Assembly (NCBI GenBank): GCA_003486725.1
Contig: DNGD01000221.1
Span: 1-5,066, forward strand
Direction: 5' to 3'
Source of the DNA: Rhodospirillaceae bacterium
Lineage (GTDB): Bacteria; Pseudomonadota; Alphaproteobacteria; UBA9219
DNA: 5,066 nt
The position numbers and the translations under genes were made by a program. Position 1 is the first letter of the stretch. Each line of letters starts with the position of its first letter. The notes beneath the pieces are model-generated. The model saw nothing but the letters and a program-made list of their open reading frames with translations. It was not told where the DNA came from and made no database searches. This document shows positions 1 to 5,063 of this stretch, in pieces.

Positions 1-803
1 ATATGGGAATAAACGACACCGCCATACGTGAACGCCAGATCGGCAGCAATGGGAAGCCCTTCCTCTTCGATCCAATGGAGCAACAAGCGCCCTTGCGCTG
101 CCGCCAGCCGCGCCATTTCCTGATAGAACGTTAGCGTGTTTTCACCAAGGAAGAAGCCGCGCTTGCAATTTTGTTTGACCCACGCCTGTTTACGACGCAC
201 CAAAAAGTCGATGACCCGCACGGTATCCTCGTCGCCTTGCGTGACCCGAAGCGACAGCGTTGGATCGGCCTGAATAATCTGCTGAACCTTTTTGATTTTA
301 CGACGGAAGTTTTTGGGGTAATGCGCGATAACCTCGTCGCGGCTTTTTTCCGTCAGAGGACGGTAATAAATGCTGGCGCGCTGCAAGCAGATCGTGTTTT
401 TTTCAAAGAACGCCCGTTCAGGTGTTTCGTCGTGAATATTTTTGATGTTCGCAAAATCGTAATCGATTTGGGTCAACGCCGTGCACCAAAGCGCCTCGAC
501 ATAACGGGGGTTATCGATCAGGAATGAACGGTAATAATAAACATCATGGCCCAAAAGGTGCAAAATGCAAAAATGGTGATTGCACCTTACGGTCAGAGGC
601 AAGACGCCGACAAGCTGACCTTTATCATAGCATACCACAACCTTGAGCAACGCGCCGGACGGCTTTCCGATCACGCGCCACCACGTCATTGCCCAATCAT
701 AGTCTGTAAACGGAACCTTCCCCACACGCGCTTGCAAGGCGCGCCATGCGTCTGCAAGATCATCCACATCCTTTTCGGAAGTCAGAACGCTACAGGAAAC
801 CAT
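1..803 (-). CDS. CelD/BcsL-type GNAT acyltransferase, C-terminus missing at window edge
   Basis: My own translation of the minus strand is open from the ATG at 803-801 to base 1: 267 codons and no stop, so the gene is cut by the window edge. It begins MVSCSVLTSEKDVDDLADAW. The N-terminal part has the family pattern of an aromatic FTDYDWAMTWW segment (residues 32-42) followed by a strand-rich stretch (VVVCYDKGQLVGVLPL, 55-70). The second half has NFRRKIKKVQQ (165-175), a helix with RRKQAW (203-208), and P-I-A-A-D-L-A-F-T-Y-G-G (251-262). That last motif is typical of the BioF2-like acetyltransferase domain (Acetyltransf_6) near its acyl-CoA site. Family members act in cellulose or exopolysaccharide production, presumably acylating a sugar or precursor; the substrate here is unknown. 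The start lies 17 nt after the stop of the glycosylphosphotransferase gene and has no clear Shine-Dalgarno, so translation may be coupled. The family call is good; the precise role is inference. Confidence 0.85.
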   Translation of the reverse strand, partial: MVSCSVLTSEKDVDDLADAWRALQARVGKVPFTDYDWAMTWWRVIGKPSGALLKVVVCYDKGQLVGVLPLTVRCNHHFCILHLLGHDVYYYRSFLIDNPRYVEALWCTALTQIDYDFANIKNIHDETPERAFFEKNTICLQRASIYYRPLTEKSRDEVIAHYPKNFRRKIKKVQQIIQADPTLSLRVTQGDEDTVRVIDFLVRRKQAWVKQNCKRGFFLGENTLTFYQEMARLAAAQGRLLLHWIEEEGLPIAADLAFTYGGVVYSH

Positions 804-820
804 AATAAAACAATCGTGTG

Positions 821-2416
821 TTAATAGGCGCCTGTTTTACGGAGGACAACGGGGAACGTTTTGCAGATAATCGCGATGTCATGCCACAGCGACCAGTTGC
901 GAACGTACCAGCTGTCCATTTGGACGCGGCGCGTGAAGGTTACATCGCTACGGCCACTGACCTGCCAAAGCCCCGTCAGACCGGGACGCACCCGATAATA
1001 GTGCGTGATGTCTTCACGATAGCGCAGCGTTTCCGCGAAAACAATGGGGCGCGGGCCGACAAGGCTCATCTCGCCTTTAAACACGTTGATCAACTGGGGC
1101 AGCTCGTCAAGGCTCCAGCGACGCATAAGGTCGCCGATGCGGGTGACGCGTGGATCGTTACGCAATTTTTGAGTTAGCGCCCATTCTTTGCGCGCCTCTT
1201 CATCCTTGCGCAGCAAGTTGTCCAATGCCTCATCGGCATCCAGAACCATGGAGCGGAACTTGAGGCATTTAAAGGGTTTGCCGTTCAGACCGATGCGGCC
1301 ATGCCCGAAAAACGCGGTGCCGCCGTCTTTTCTGACCAGAAACGTCAGAACCAGAAAAACGGGCGAAGCCACAATCAGCGCCAAGCCGGAGCCGATCACA
1401 TCCAGCGTACGCTTGATAAAGCGAGGCAAAGGCTGCTCCAGATTGTTGACCGGCGTCAGCATCATCACGTCATGATTGAAGAAATATTGCGGTGCCATAC
1501 CCAAGACAGGCAAATGACGCAACGGTGGGGAAACCGAAAAAGGCACGCCCGAGCGCGACAATTGCGCGATCGCCTCATCCGCCGCGGCCAAGGCCACGCC
1601 ATCCAGCGCAATCACAACATAGTCGGCATCGAAACGGGCACACAGACGCTCCCACGATTGATCCACCTGCTGCAGCAAGAGCGGAAGGTTTTCGATCTGC
1701 ATCACCACGTCGTACCCAAGTCCGGGCTCCGAGCGCAGCGCAGCGCGGGCATCATCGGCCATCACGCCGCTGCCGACCAGCAACGTGCGGACAGACCATG
1801 TTCCGTTCCGGCGCATGAATCGGCGCGCCATAAAGCGCAGAGAAATGATGGTCAGTCCGGCAAAAAGCCACCCTGACATTAGCCATAAACGCGAGAAATC
1901 CTGTTTCGATGCAAATTGCAGAAACCCGTCGACAACCATCGCCAGCCCCATGGCACCCAAGATTTTTTGTGTTTCCATCCAAAAGGGCATGCGTTGGCGA
2001 TAATGTCCTGTGTGCCAGAACCAAACCAGAGCCCCCAGAGCGACAACGCAATACTGGGCTAGACGCGTGGCCTCAACAGATCCGACGAACGGAAAGCCGC
2101 GATCCAGAAGGAATTCGTTCGTCAGCGAGGCCAGAATCCACGCCACAGCAAAACTAACCACGAACGCCAGCGCGTCCGTCACGACAAACCAGCGCAAAGC
2201 CGATGCCGGATTCTTTTGCTGGCGAGTGCGGGTTTGCGGGAAAAAGTCCTCAATCGGGGTCGCAGACACCTCGGCCATAATGGCAGCCAGCCGCGACTGC
2301 GCGTCATAATAGCGGCTAGACGCTTCCTTATGGCGAACAGCCCCCTCCTTCGGCTCAGCCCGTTGTGGCTGTGCGAAAGTCAAGGTCATGCGTTTTAAAG
2401 CATCACGTGGGGACAT
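821..2416 (-). CDS. Exopolysaccharide polyprenyl glycosylphosphotransferase (WbaP/ExoY-like initiating transferase)
   Basis: Inner-membrane enzyme of 531 residues that would transfer a sugar-1-phosphate from a UDP-sugar to undecaprenyl phosphate, the first step of repeat-unit assembly. After a polar cytoplasmic N-terminus (about 1-70) come four likely membrane helices (about 73-98, 118-136, 151-169, 176-196). A Rossmann-like CoA_binding_3-type region follows (RTLLVGSG, 210-217). The catalytic bacterial sugar transferase domain fills about 332-531. It shows KRTLD (335-339), a hydrophobic segment broken by S351-P352 as in re-entrant helices of this fold, KFRSM (386-390), the Asp-Glu catalytic pair in SLDELPQL (D437, E438), VGPRP (453-457), [14 protein letters not shown] (477-490) and a GAY terminus. 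Five-part length and order match full-size family members. AAGGA lies 9 nt before the ATG, which supports this start. The sugar (galactose, glucose or other) cannot be told from sequence. It heads the pair with the downstream acyltransferase. Confidence 0.95.
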   Translation of the reverse strand: MSPRDALKRMTLTFAQPQRAEPKEGAVRHKEASSRYYDAQSRLAAIMAEVSATPIEDFFPQTRTRQQKNPASALRWFVVTDALAFVVSFAVAWILASLTNEFLLDRGFPFVGSVEATRLAQYCVVALGALVWFWHTGHYRQRMPFWMETQKILGAMGLAMVVDGFLQFASKQDFSRLWLMSGWLFAGLTIISLRFMARRFMRRNGTWSVRTLLVGSGVMADDARAALRSEPGLGYDVVMQIENLPLLLQQVDQSWERLCARFDADYVVIALDGVALAAADEAIAQLSRSGVPFSVSPPLRHLPVLGMAPQYFFNHDVMMLTPVNNLEQPLPRFIKRTLDVIGSGLALIVASPVFLVLTFLVRKDGGTAFFGHGRIGLNGKPFKCLKFRSMVLDADEALDNLLRKDEEARKEWALTQKLRNDPRVTRIGDLMRRWSLDELPQLINVFKGEMSLVGPRPIVFAETLRYREDITHYYRVRPGLTGLWQVSGRSDVTFTRRVQMDSWYVRNWSLWHDIAIICKTFPVVLRKTGAY

Positions 2417-2425
2417 GCGAGGTAA

Positions 2426-2430
2426 TCCTT
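2426..2430 (-). promoter_or_regulatory. Ribosome binding site of the glycosylphosphotransferase gene
   Basis: The minus strand reads AAGGA 9 nt before the ATG at 2416. This favours that ATG over the next in-frame Met (residue 10), which has no comparable site. Confidence 0.7.
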
Positions 2431-2490
2431 CCTATAATCTTAGTACGGCAATGTTAATTTCTGGATGTATAAGAGCTTTACTTTTCCGTC

Positions 2491-2508
2491 TTGTTAACCA
2501 TTTATTCA
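2491..2508. promoter_or_regulatory. CtrA-like binding site upstream of glycosylphosphotransferase gene
   Basis: The plus strand contains TTAACCATTTATTCA (2494-2508). This fits TTAA-N7-TTAA with one mismatch (the second half is TTCA) and includes the TTAACCAT core known for CtrA in Alphaproteobacteria. It starts 75 nt upstream of the ATG at 2416. A TATACA hexamer (minus strand, 2471-2466) lies downstream of it and could be a -10. Binding is inferred from the motif only. Confidence 0.4.
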
Positions 2509-2542
2509 CACTATAGCAAAAAAGCCATCTTCTGGGTAGAGA

Positions 2543-2555
2543 AAGTTGACAACTT
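2543..2555. repeat. Perfect 13-bp palindrome, possible operator
   Basis: AAGTTG-A-CAACTT: two perfect 6-bp arms around a single central base. It lies about 127 nt upstream of the glycosylphosphotransferase start, in non-coding sequence, where it could be an operator for a dimeric repressor. The TTGACA inside it resembles a plus-strand -35 but has no -10 at the right spacing. Confidence 0.35.
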
Positions 2556-2628
2556 ATTAATTTCATACCGGCAGAGACGCCAAAACCCGCGCCGTCCTAT
2601 AACCCTATATTTTTATGTTTATTTTTCT

Positions 2629-2649
2629 GCCCGGCCAGCGCGGGCTTTT
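2629..2649. terminator. GC stem-loop at the end of the phosphatase-homologue gene
   Basis: GCCCG (2629-2633) pairs with CGGGC (2641-2645) around a 7-nt loop, directly after the TAA stop (2650-2648) of the minus-strand gene. The run of four T follows the stem on the plus strand, not the minus strand, so it fits a weak intrinsic terminator for plus-strand transcription better than for the gene it abuts. On the minus strand it may only mark or protect the mRNA 3' end. Confidence 0.35.
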
Positions 2650-3142
2650 AGACGACCATGCCGATTTCTTTTAAACGCAGCAACCATTCGCTCTGCGAAG
2701 CCGCTGGGCGGCATCGAACCAAGGTATTAATCCGCGCATCCAGTGTGGAGAAGCATTTGCGGAGCTTCCATTCCCTTATCTCGACGCGGTCACAGCCGAG
2801 GGGATCATCCACGACCCAGTGCGCCCGTACAGGATCCCCCACCCAGTCTAGCGGGATCAAATCACGCGCCTCTGGCGACAGCGTCACGATCATATCAACG
2901 GGAACCAGATGCGCCGCCGCATGGAAGTCCTGCCATTTTTTGGGATGGAGTTTGTGAACGTCATAGCCAGCGTCAGCCAAGAGCGTTTTTGTATCGGGGT
3001 CAATGGCATCAAGGGGTGCCGTGCCGGCGCTACGGGCGCGATACGCGCCGCTTCCCTTGGCGTTCAAAAGCGTCTCGGCGATCAAGCTCCGCGCCGCGTT
3101 GCCGCTGGATATAAACAGGATTAGAAGCGGTTTTAGGCTCAT
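2648..3142 (-). CDS. ArsC-class low-molecular-weight phosphatase homologue lacking the catalytic cysteine
   Basis: Single-domain cytoplasmic protein of 164 residues from the ATG at 3142. Family features are a first strand LLILFI running into the P-loop S12-S-G-N-A-A-R18-S19, SAGTAPLDAIDP (38-49), DMIVTL (83-88), the ArsC-like PVRAHW (104-109) and the Asp-Pro motif (D113-P114) that normally carries the general acid. This order matches thioredoxin-coupled arsenate reductases and LMW protein phosphatases, whose loop is C-X5-R with Cys as nucleophile. Here that Cys is Ser (codon TCC at 3109-3107), and the two later redox cysteines of ArsC are also absent (VTLS at 86-89, no Cys in the following loop). 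Its remaining cysteines are elsewhere. Normal arsenate reduction or Cys-based phosphatase chemistry is therefore unlikely; a binding or regulatory pseudo-enzyme is one option. A GTG at 3154 would add four residues; I prefer the ATG because AGGG lies 11 nt before it but touches the GTG. Confidence 0.85.
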   Translation of the reverse strand: MSLKPLLILFISSGNAARSLIAETLLNAKGSGAYRARSAGTAPLDAIDPDTKTLLADAGYDVHKLHPKKWQDFHAAAHLVPVDMIVTLSPEARDLIPLDWVGDPVRAHWVVDDPLGCDRVEIREWKLRKCFSTLDARINTLVRCRPAASQSEWLLRLKEIGMVV

Positions 3143-3216
3143 GAACCAGCGCACCCTGACAAAAACGAATCAACAGGATCAGGGTAAAAGGATGCGATTC
3201 GCGGAGCAATGCTTCG

Positions 3217-3235
3217 TTAACGGTTTGCTAACCAT
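3217..3235. promoter_or_regulatory. CtrA-like binding site upstream of the phosphatase homologue
   Basis: The plus strand reads TTAA (3217-3220), 7 nt, CTAA (3228-3231), then CCAT. That is one mismatch from TTAA-N7-TTAA, and it ends in the TAACCAT core. It lies about 75-93 nt upstream of the ATG at 3142. Recognition by CtrA is inferred from the motif and from the presumed alphaproteobacterial origin. Confidence 0.45.
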
Positions 3236-3251
3236 TTGTCAGATGTGTTGC

Positions 3252-3284
3252 CGTTTCGACTCTCTTTCTTCGTGGAGCGAAACG
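3252..3284. repeat. Stem-loop, inner copy of a pair
   Basis: CGTTTCG (3252-3258) pairs perfectly with CGAAACG (3278-3284). After a bulged A (3259), CTC (3260-3262) pairs with GAG (3275-3277), and on the plus strand a T-G wobble follows. No T-tract adjoins it on either strand, so it is not a standard terminator. Confidence 0.5.
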
Positions 3285-3302
3285 ATCTTCCCTCGGTCCT
3301 TT

Positions 3303-3337
3303 TGAATCGATGCCGCAACAAAGCGCCGCACGATTCA
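3303..3337. repeat. Stem-loop overlapping the cyclo-ligase stop codon
   Basis: TGAATCG (3303-3309) pairs perfectly with CGATTCA (3331-3337). After a bulged A (3310), TGC (3311-3313) pairs with GCA (3328-3330). The outer arm contains the TGA stop (3337-3335) of the cyclo-ligase gene. The minus strand continues AAAAGG after the stem, without a T-tract, so it may act as an mRNA end structure or processing site rather than an intrinsic terminator. Confidence 0.5.
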
Positions 3338-3925
3338 TTCGCAAGAAGGGGAGAATTTCAGGACTTCTTTTTCCGTCACTACGGCATCCAGCGGCGCATC
3401 GTTTTCGCCAAAGGGCAGCTTGGGTTCCTCCTGCGTGGCAAAGGCCAGACCGACCGCAATAACCTTTTTATAGGCGCGATGCTGTTTCAGCGTGCGGTCA
3501 TAATAACCGCCCCCCTGCCCCAAGCGATGGCCGCTGCGATCAAAGCCGACAAGCGGCACCAGCATCATATCAGGATAAACGATGGGCGAGCTGGGCACAG
3601 GCTCAGGAATCCCTTTTTTGCCCAGATGAAACGGGTCGCCGAAACGATAGGCGCGAAACACCAGCGAGGAATTCCCTTCCGCCGTGCACGGCAGGCAGAA
3701 TTTGTGGCCCTTATTTTCTAGCACCTCCAAAAGCGGCATCGGGTCGATCTCTGACCCTTGCGGAATATAGGACGCGATCAACAATCCCTGCGGACAAAAA
3801 AAACGCGACATAAAAACGTCGCGCAACGAAAAGGCCGCCTCAACCGCGCCGCTCTCGGCGGCCTGTTTACGGCGAACCCGCAGCCCCGCGCGGGCCGCCT
3901 CTTTCTCTTTCTTCAATGAATCCAT
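3335..3925 (-). CDS. ygfA: 5-formyltetrahydrofolate cyclo-ligase (MTHFS family)
   Basis: Cytosolic folate enzyme of 196 residues, converting 5-formyl-THF plus ATP to 5,10-methenyl-THF. It salvages the inhibitory 5-formyl form for one-carbon metabolism. Diagnostic features are a Lys/Arg-rich first helix (K5, K6, R12, R16) near the nucleotide site, YIPQGSEIDP (53-62), KGIPEP (104-109), the signature VPLVGFDRSGHRLGQGGGYY (123-142) followed by D143-R144, VGLAF (158-162) and LDAVVTE (179-185). Length is normal for the family. The residue before D176 is Asn, where many homologues have His. The ATG at 3925 is preceded by AAGG only 4 nt away, a tight spacing, but no better start exists. It follows the secreted His-rich gene by 24 nt, so the two are probably co-transcribed. 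In many proteobacteria this gene adjoins zapA and 6S RNA; that arrangement is absent on its upstream side here. Confidence 0.96.
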   Translation of the reverse strand: MDSLKKEKEAARAGLRVRRKQAAESGAVEAAFSLRDVFMSRFFCPQGLLIASYIPQGSEIDPMPLLEVLENKGHKFCLPCTAEGNSSLVFRAYRFGDPFHLGKKGIPEPVPSSPIVYPDMMLVPLVGFDRSGHRLGQGGGYYDRTLKQHRAYKKVIAVGLAFATQEEPKLPFGENDAPLDAVVTEKEVLKFSPSCE

Positions 3926-3949
3926 GTTTCCTTATCAATAGCGCCCGCC

Positions 3950-4423
3950 CTAATCAACGACGCGCCATGCCCCATCAGGTTGCAAACACGCGGTGCCATA
4001 AGTGCTTTGAGGAGAGCCACCAATCAAACCAGTGGACTGGTATTCGCGGCACATCTGACCCACCCCGTTAGTGTAAGAGGGTGAGGCAGGATCTGCAAGT
4101 AGGGACGCTTGGGAAACGTAACGCACGGGAGAAACCACCGTGGTTTGATACACGATCGGACGGGGGGCCGGCGCGTAATAGTACGGAACCGGCGCATAAA
4201 ACGCCGCGCTATGCCCATGATGACGAGGTCTATAATGGTGCCTAAACTCGTGACGGGAGGGACGATAAGAGTGATGACGATAAGATTCGCGATAAGAGGG
4301 ACGATGATGGGAATCGCTCATGGAAAACGAGAACGACGTCTCCGCTTTGGCCACAGACGGCACAGCCATCAAAGAACCCAGAACTACCGCAAGGGAAGCA
4401 AGACCTAAAAGCAACCGTTTCAT
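3950..4423 (-). CDS. Secreted His/Tyr/Arg-rich protein with C-terminal surface-antigen-like domain
   Basis: Preprotein of 157 residues. It starts with a Sec signal peptide, MKRLLLG then a hydrophobic core, with likely cleavage after AKA (25-27). Residues 37-71 are low complexity and rich in His, Arg and Tyr, with ten His in 33 residues (39-71), many as HH pairs and in degenerate SYR/HHYR repeats. A Pro/Tyr segment follows (APVPYYYAPAPRP, 77-89). The C-terminus has MCREYQSTGLIGG (124-136) and YGTACLQPDGAWRVV (142-156). This is the CREYQ...YGTAC..PDG.W pattern of alphaproteobacterial surface-antigen (17-kDa antigen-like) proteins, with C125 and C146 placed to form a disulfide. There is no lipobox and no glycine-zipper segment. 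An upstream in-frame extension to 4483 exists, but the ATG at 4423 is chosen because GGAGG lies 6 nt before it and the signal peptide begins there. Function unknown; metal or envelope binding by the His region is inference. Confidence 0.88.
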   Translation of the reverse strand: MKRLLLGLASLAVVLGSLMAVPSVAKAETSFSFSMSDSHHRPSYRESYRHHSYRPSRHEFRHHYRPRHHGHSAAFYAPVPYYYAPAPRPIVYQTTVVSPVRYVSQASLLADPASPSYTNGVGQMCREYQSTGLIGGSPQSTYGTACLQPDGAWRVVD

Positions 4424-4429
4424 TTTTTT

Positions 4430-4434
4430 CCTCC
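4430..4434 (-). promoter_or_regulatory. Strong ribosome binding site that fixes the start of the His-rich secreted protein
   Basis: The minus strand reads GGAGG, then six A, then ATG (4423). This selects the signal-peptide Met over an in-frame ATG 60 nt further upstream, which falls inside the 4458-4490 hairpin. Confidence 0.8.
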
Positions 4435-4457
4435 GCTGAGGGTGTTGTGGTCGAGCG

Positions 4458-4490
4458 GGGCGGCATGGCGCTGTCTGCACCATGCCTCCC
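4458..4490 (-). repeat. Strong intergenic stem-loop between the two secreted-protein genes
   Basis: As minus-strand RNA, GGCAUGGUGC (4486-4477) pairs with GCGCCAUGCC (4471-4462) around a 5-nt AGACA loop: 10 pairs including one G-U. Beyond one mismatch, GGG (4490-4488) pairs with CCC (4460-4458). The wobble pair works only in minus-strand RNA (A-C on the plus strand), which fits transcription of these genes. No T-run follows, so it is not a classical terminator. It ends about 35 nt before the start of the His-rich gene. Attenuation, RNase processing or 3'-end protection of the upstream message are possible roles. Confidence 0.65.
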
Positions 4491-4502
4491 GATCATTATT
4501 CT

Positions 4503-5048
4503 CTACTTCTTCGCAGGCGCTTTGTCGTCCATATCATCTTCCCCCATCATGGGGCAGTCTCCGCCCATGCCCATACCGCCTTTGCCCATACCCATGCCGC
4601 CCTTCATGCCCATGCGGCCATGCCTTGGCATATCGGCCATCGCGGCACGATCTTCAGGGGACAGCTTCTCGATCATGGCAGCCTTAGCTTCGACGCGTGC
4701 CGCCATCGTCTTTTGATGTAACTGCTGGATTTCCTCGTGCTTGGCGACAAACGCTGCTTTGTCGAAAGGCTCGGCTTTTATCAGCGCGTTCATTTCTTCA
4801 CGTTTTGCCTTGATCTGCTCGAAGGATTCCTTGTTGCCTTCATGCACTGTGGCCATCATCTCTCTCATCATTTTCTGGCCCGCCTCTGACATCTTCGACA
4901 TGCCGGGCTTCGCCATCTTGTGACCTGTCATTTCGGTAGCCTTAGCCGTCGTTCCTGCTGGGGCGCTGCCCGTCTGCGCATTCGCCACGCTGCCGAGCAG
5001 CATCACGGAAAGCAGGGCGGAGGCGATGTAAAGATGTTTCTTGTTCAT
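4503..5048 (-). CDS. Secreted Met-rich protein, Spy/CpxP/heavy-metal-resistance-like
   Basis: Preprotein of 181 residues. A Sec signal peptide (MNKKHLYIASALLSVMLLGS, cleavage probably after ANA at 22-24) predicts a periplasmic product. Residues about 50-140 are charged and helical (SKMSEAGQKMMREMM, then KAAFVAKHEEIQQLHQKTMA and MIEKLSPEDRAAMADM). This resembles the LTxxQ/Metal_resist helical-hairpin family (CpxP, Spy, ZraP, CnrX), whose members bind metals or act as periplasmic chaperones; a true LTxxQ is not seen, and KLSPEDRA takes that place. The tail (141-181) is Gly/Met-rich with three MGM motifs, two identical KGGMGMG heptads (149-155, 156-162), CPMM (165-168) and acidic DDMDD. Met-X-Met spacing suits Cu(I) or Ag(I). 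There are 22 Met in the mature part. AAAGGAG sits 8 nt before the ATG. Family placement is moderate; copper binding is inference. Confidence 0.85.
   Translation of the reverse strand: MNKKHLYIASALLSVMLLGSVANAQTGSAPAGTTAKATEMTGHKMAKPGMSKMSEAGQKMMREMMATVHEGNKESFEQIKAKREEMNALIKAEPFDKAAFVAKHEEIQQLHQKTMAARVEAKAAMIEKLSPEDRAAMADMPRHGRMGMKGGMGMGKGGMGMGGDCPMMGEDDMDDKAPAKK
4563..4604 (-). repeat. Tandem 21-bp coding repeat (two KGGMGMG heptads)
   Basis: Copies at 4563-4583 and 4584-4604 match at 18 of 21 bases. The three differences all fall in codon third positions, so the encoded heptads are identical. This suggests a duplication kept under protein-level constraint. Confidence 0.75.
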
Positions 5049-5056
5049 AGGAAGAT

Positions 5057-5063
5057 CTCCTTT
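5057..5063 (-). promoter_or_regulatory. Ribosome binding site of the Met-rich secreted protein
   Basis: The minus strand reads AAAGGAG 8 nt before the ATG at 5048, a near-ideal site suggesting efficient translation. The promoter lies beyond the right edge of the window. Confidence 0.8.

Larger units (their letters stand above)
2417..2647. other. Intergenic region between phosphatase homologue and glycosylphosphotransferase
   Basis: AT-rich 231-nt gap with no convincing gene on either strand. It holds, from the upstream side on the minus strand, a GC stem-loop next to the phosphatase stop, a palindrome at 2543-2555, a CtrA-like box at 2491-2508, a possible -10 (TATACA, 2471-2466) and the ribosome binding site. 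The promoter of the exopolysaccharide pair is most likely here, because the gap is too long and AT-rich for simple read-through to be assumed. Confidence 0.6.
3143..3334. other. Intergenic region with CtrA-like box and two stem-loops
   Basis: Non-coding gap between the cyclo-ligase stop and the phosphatase-homologue start; no gene seen on either strand. It contains a CtrA-like site (3217-3235) and two stem-loops (3252-3284 and 3303-3337). On the minus strand a weak promoter-like pair, TTGCTC, 17 nt, TACCCT, would start transcription roughly 30 nt before the ATG at 3142. No T-tract follows either stem on the minus strand, so an intrinsic terminator after the cyclo-ligase gene is not evident. 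Confidence 0.5.

Noticed and set aside
171..824. Plus-strand open frames of 118 and 92 codons
   Set aside because: They lie antisense to the open minus-strand acyltransferase frame, which has clear family motifs, and their own translations show no recognisable domain.
1301..1876. 191-codon plus-strand open frame antisense to the glycosylphosphotransferase
   Set aside because: His/Arg/Gln-rich composition typical of an antisense shadow; the minus-strand protein has all expected catalytic motifs over the same bases.
2546..2551. TTGACA as a plus-strand -35 box for a small RNA ending at the 2629-2649 stem
   Set aside because: No -10-like hexamer at 16-18 nt spacing (the 17-nt position reads CGGCAG).
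2491..2730. Possible small plus-strand gene in the 2417-2647 gap
   Set aside because: It uses a TTG start without a ribosome binding site and runs into the antisense of the phosphatase-homologue gene.
3035..3049. GGCGCG-ATA-CGCGCC palindrome
   Set aside because: It lies inside the phosphatase-homologue coding region and is explained by codons for Ala, Tyr and Arg; no independent sign of function.
3236..3721. 161-codon plus-strand open frame over the cyclo-ligase
   Set aside because: Overlaps the strongly supported cyclo-ligase on the other strand and has no family resemblance or good start context.
3926..3949. 6S RNA upstream of the cyclo-ligase, as in many proteobacteria
   Set aside because: Only 24 nt separate the cyclo-ligase from the preceding gene, which leaves no room for it.
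4263..4310. Degenerate GACGATAAGA repeats as a possible iteron or regulatory array
   Set aside because: They are in frame within the His-rich gene and encode its repetitive Ser-Tyr-Arg/His stretch, so protein low complexity explains them.
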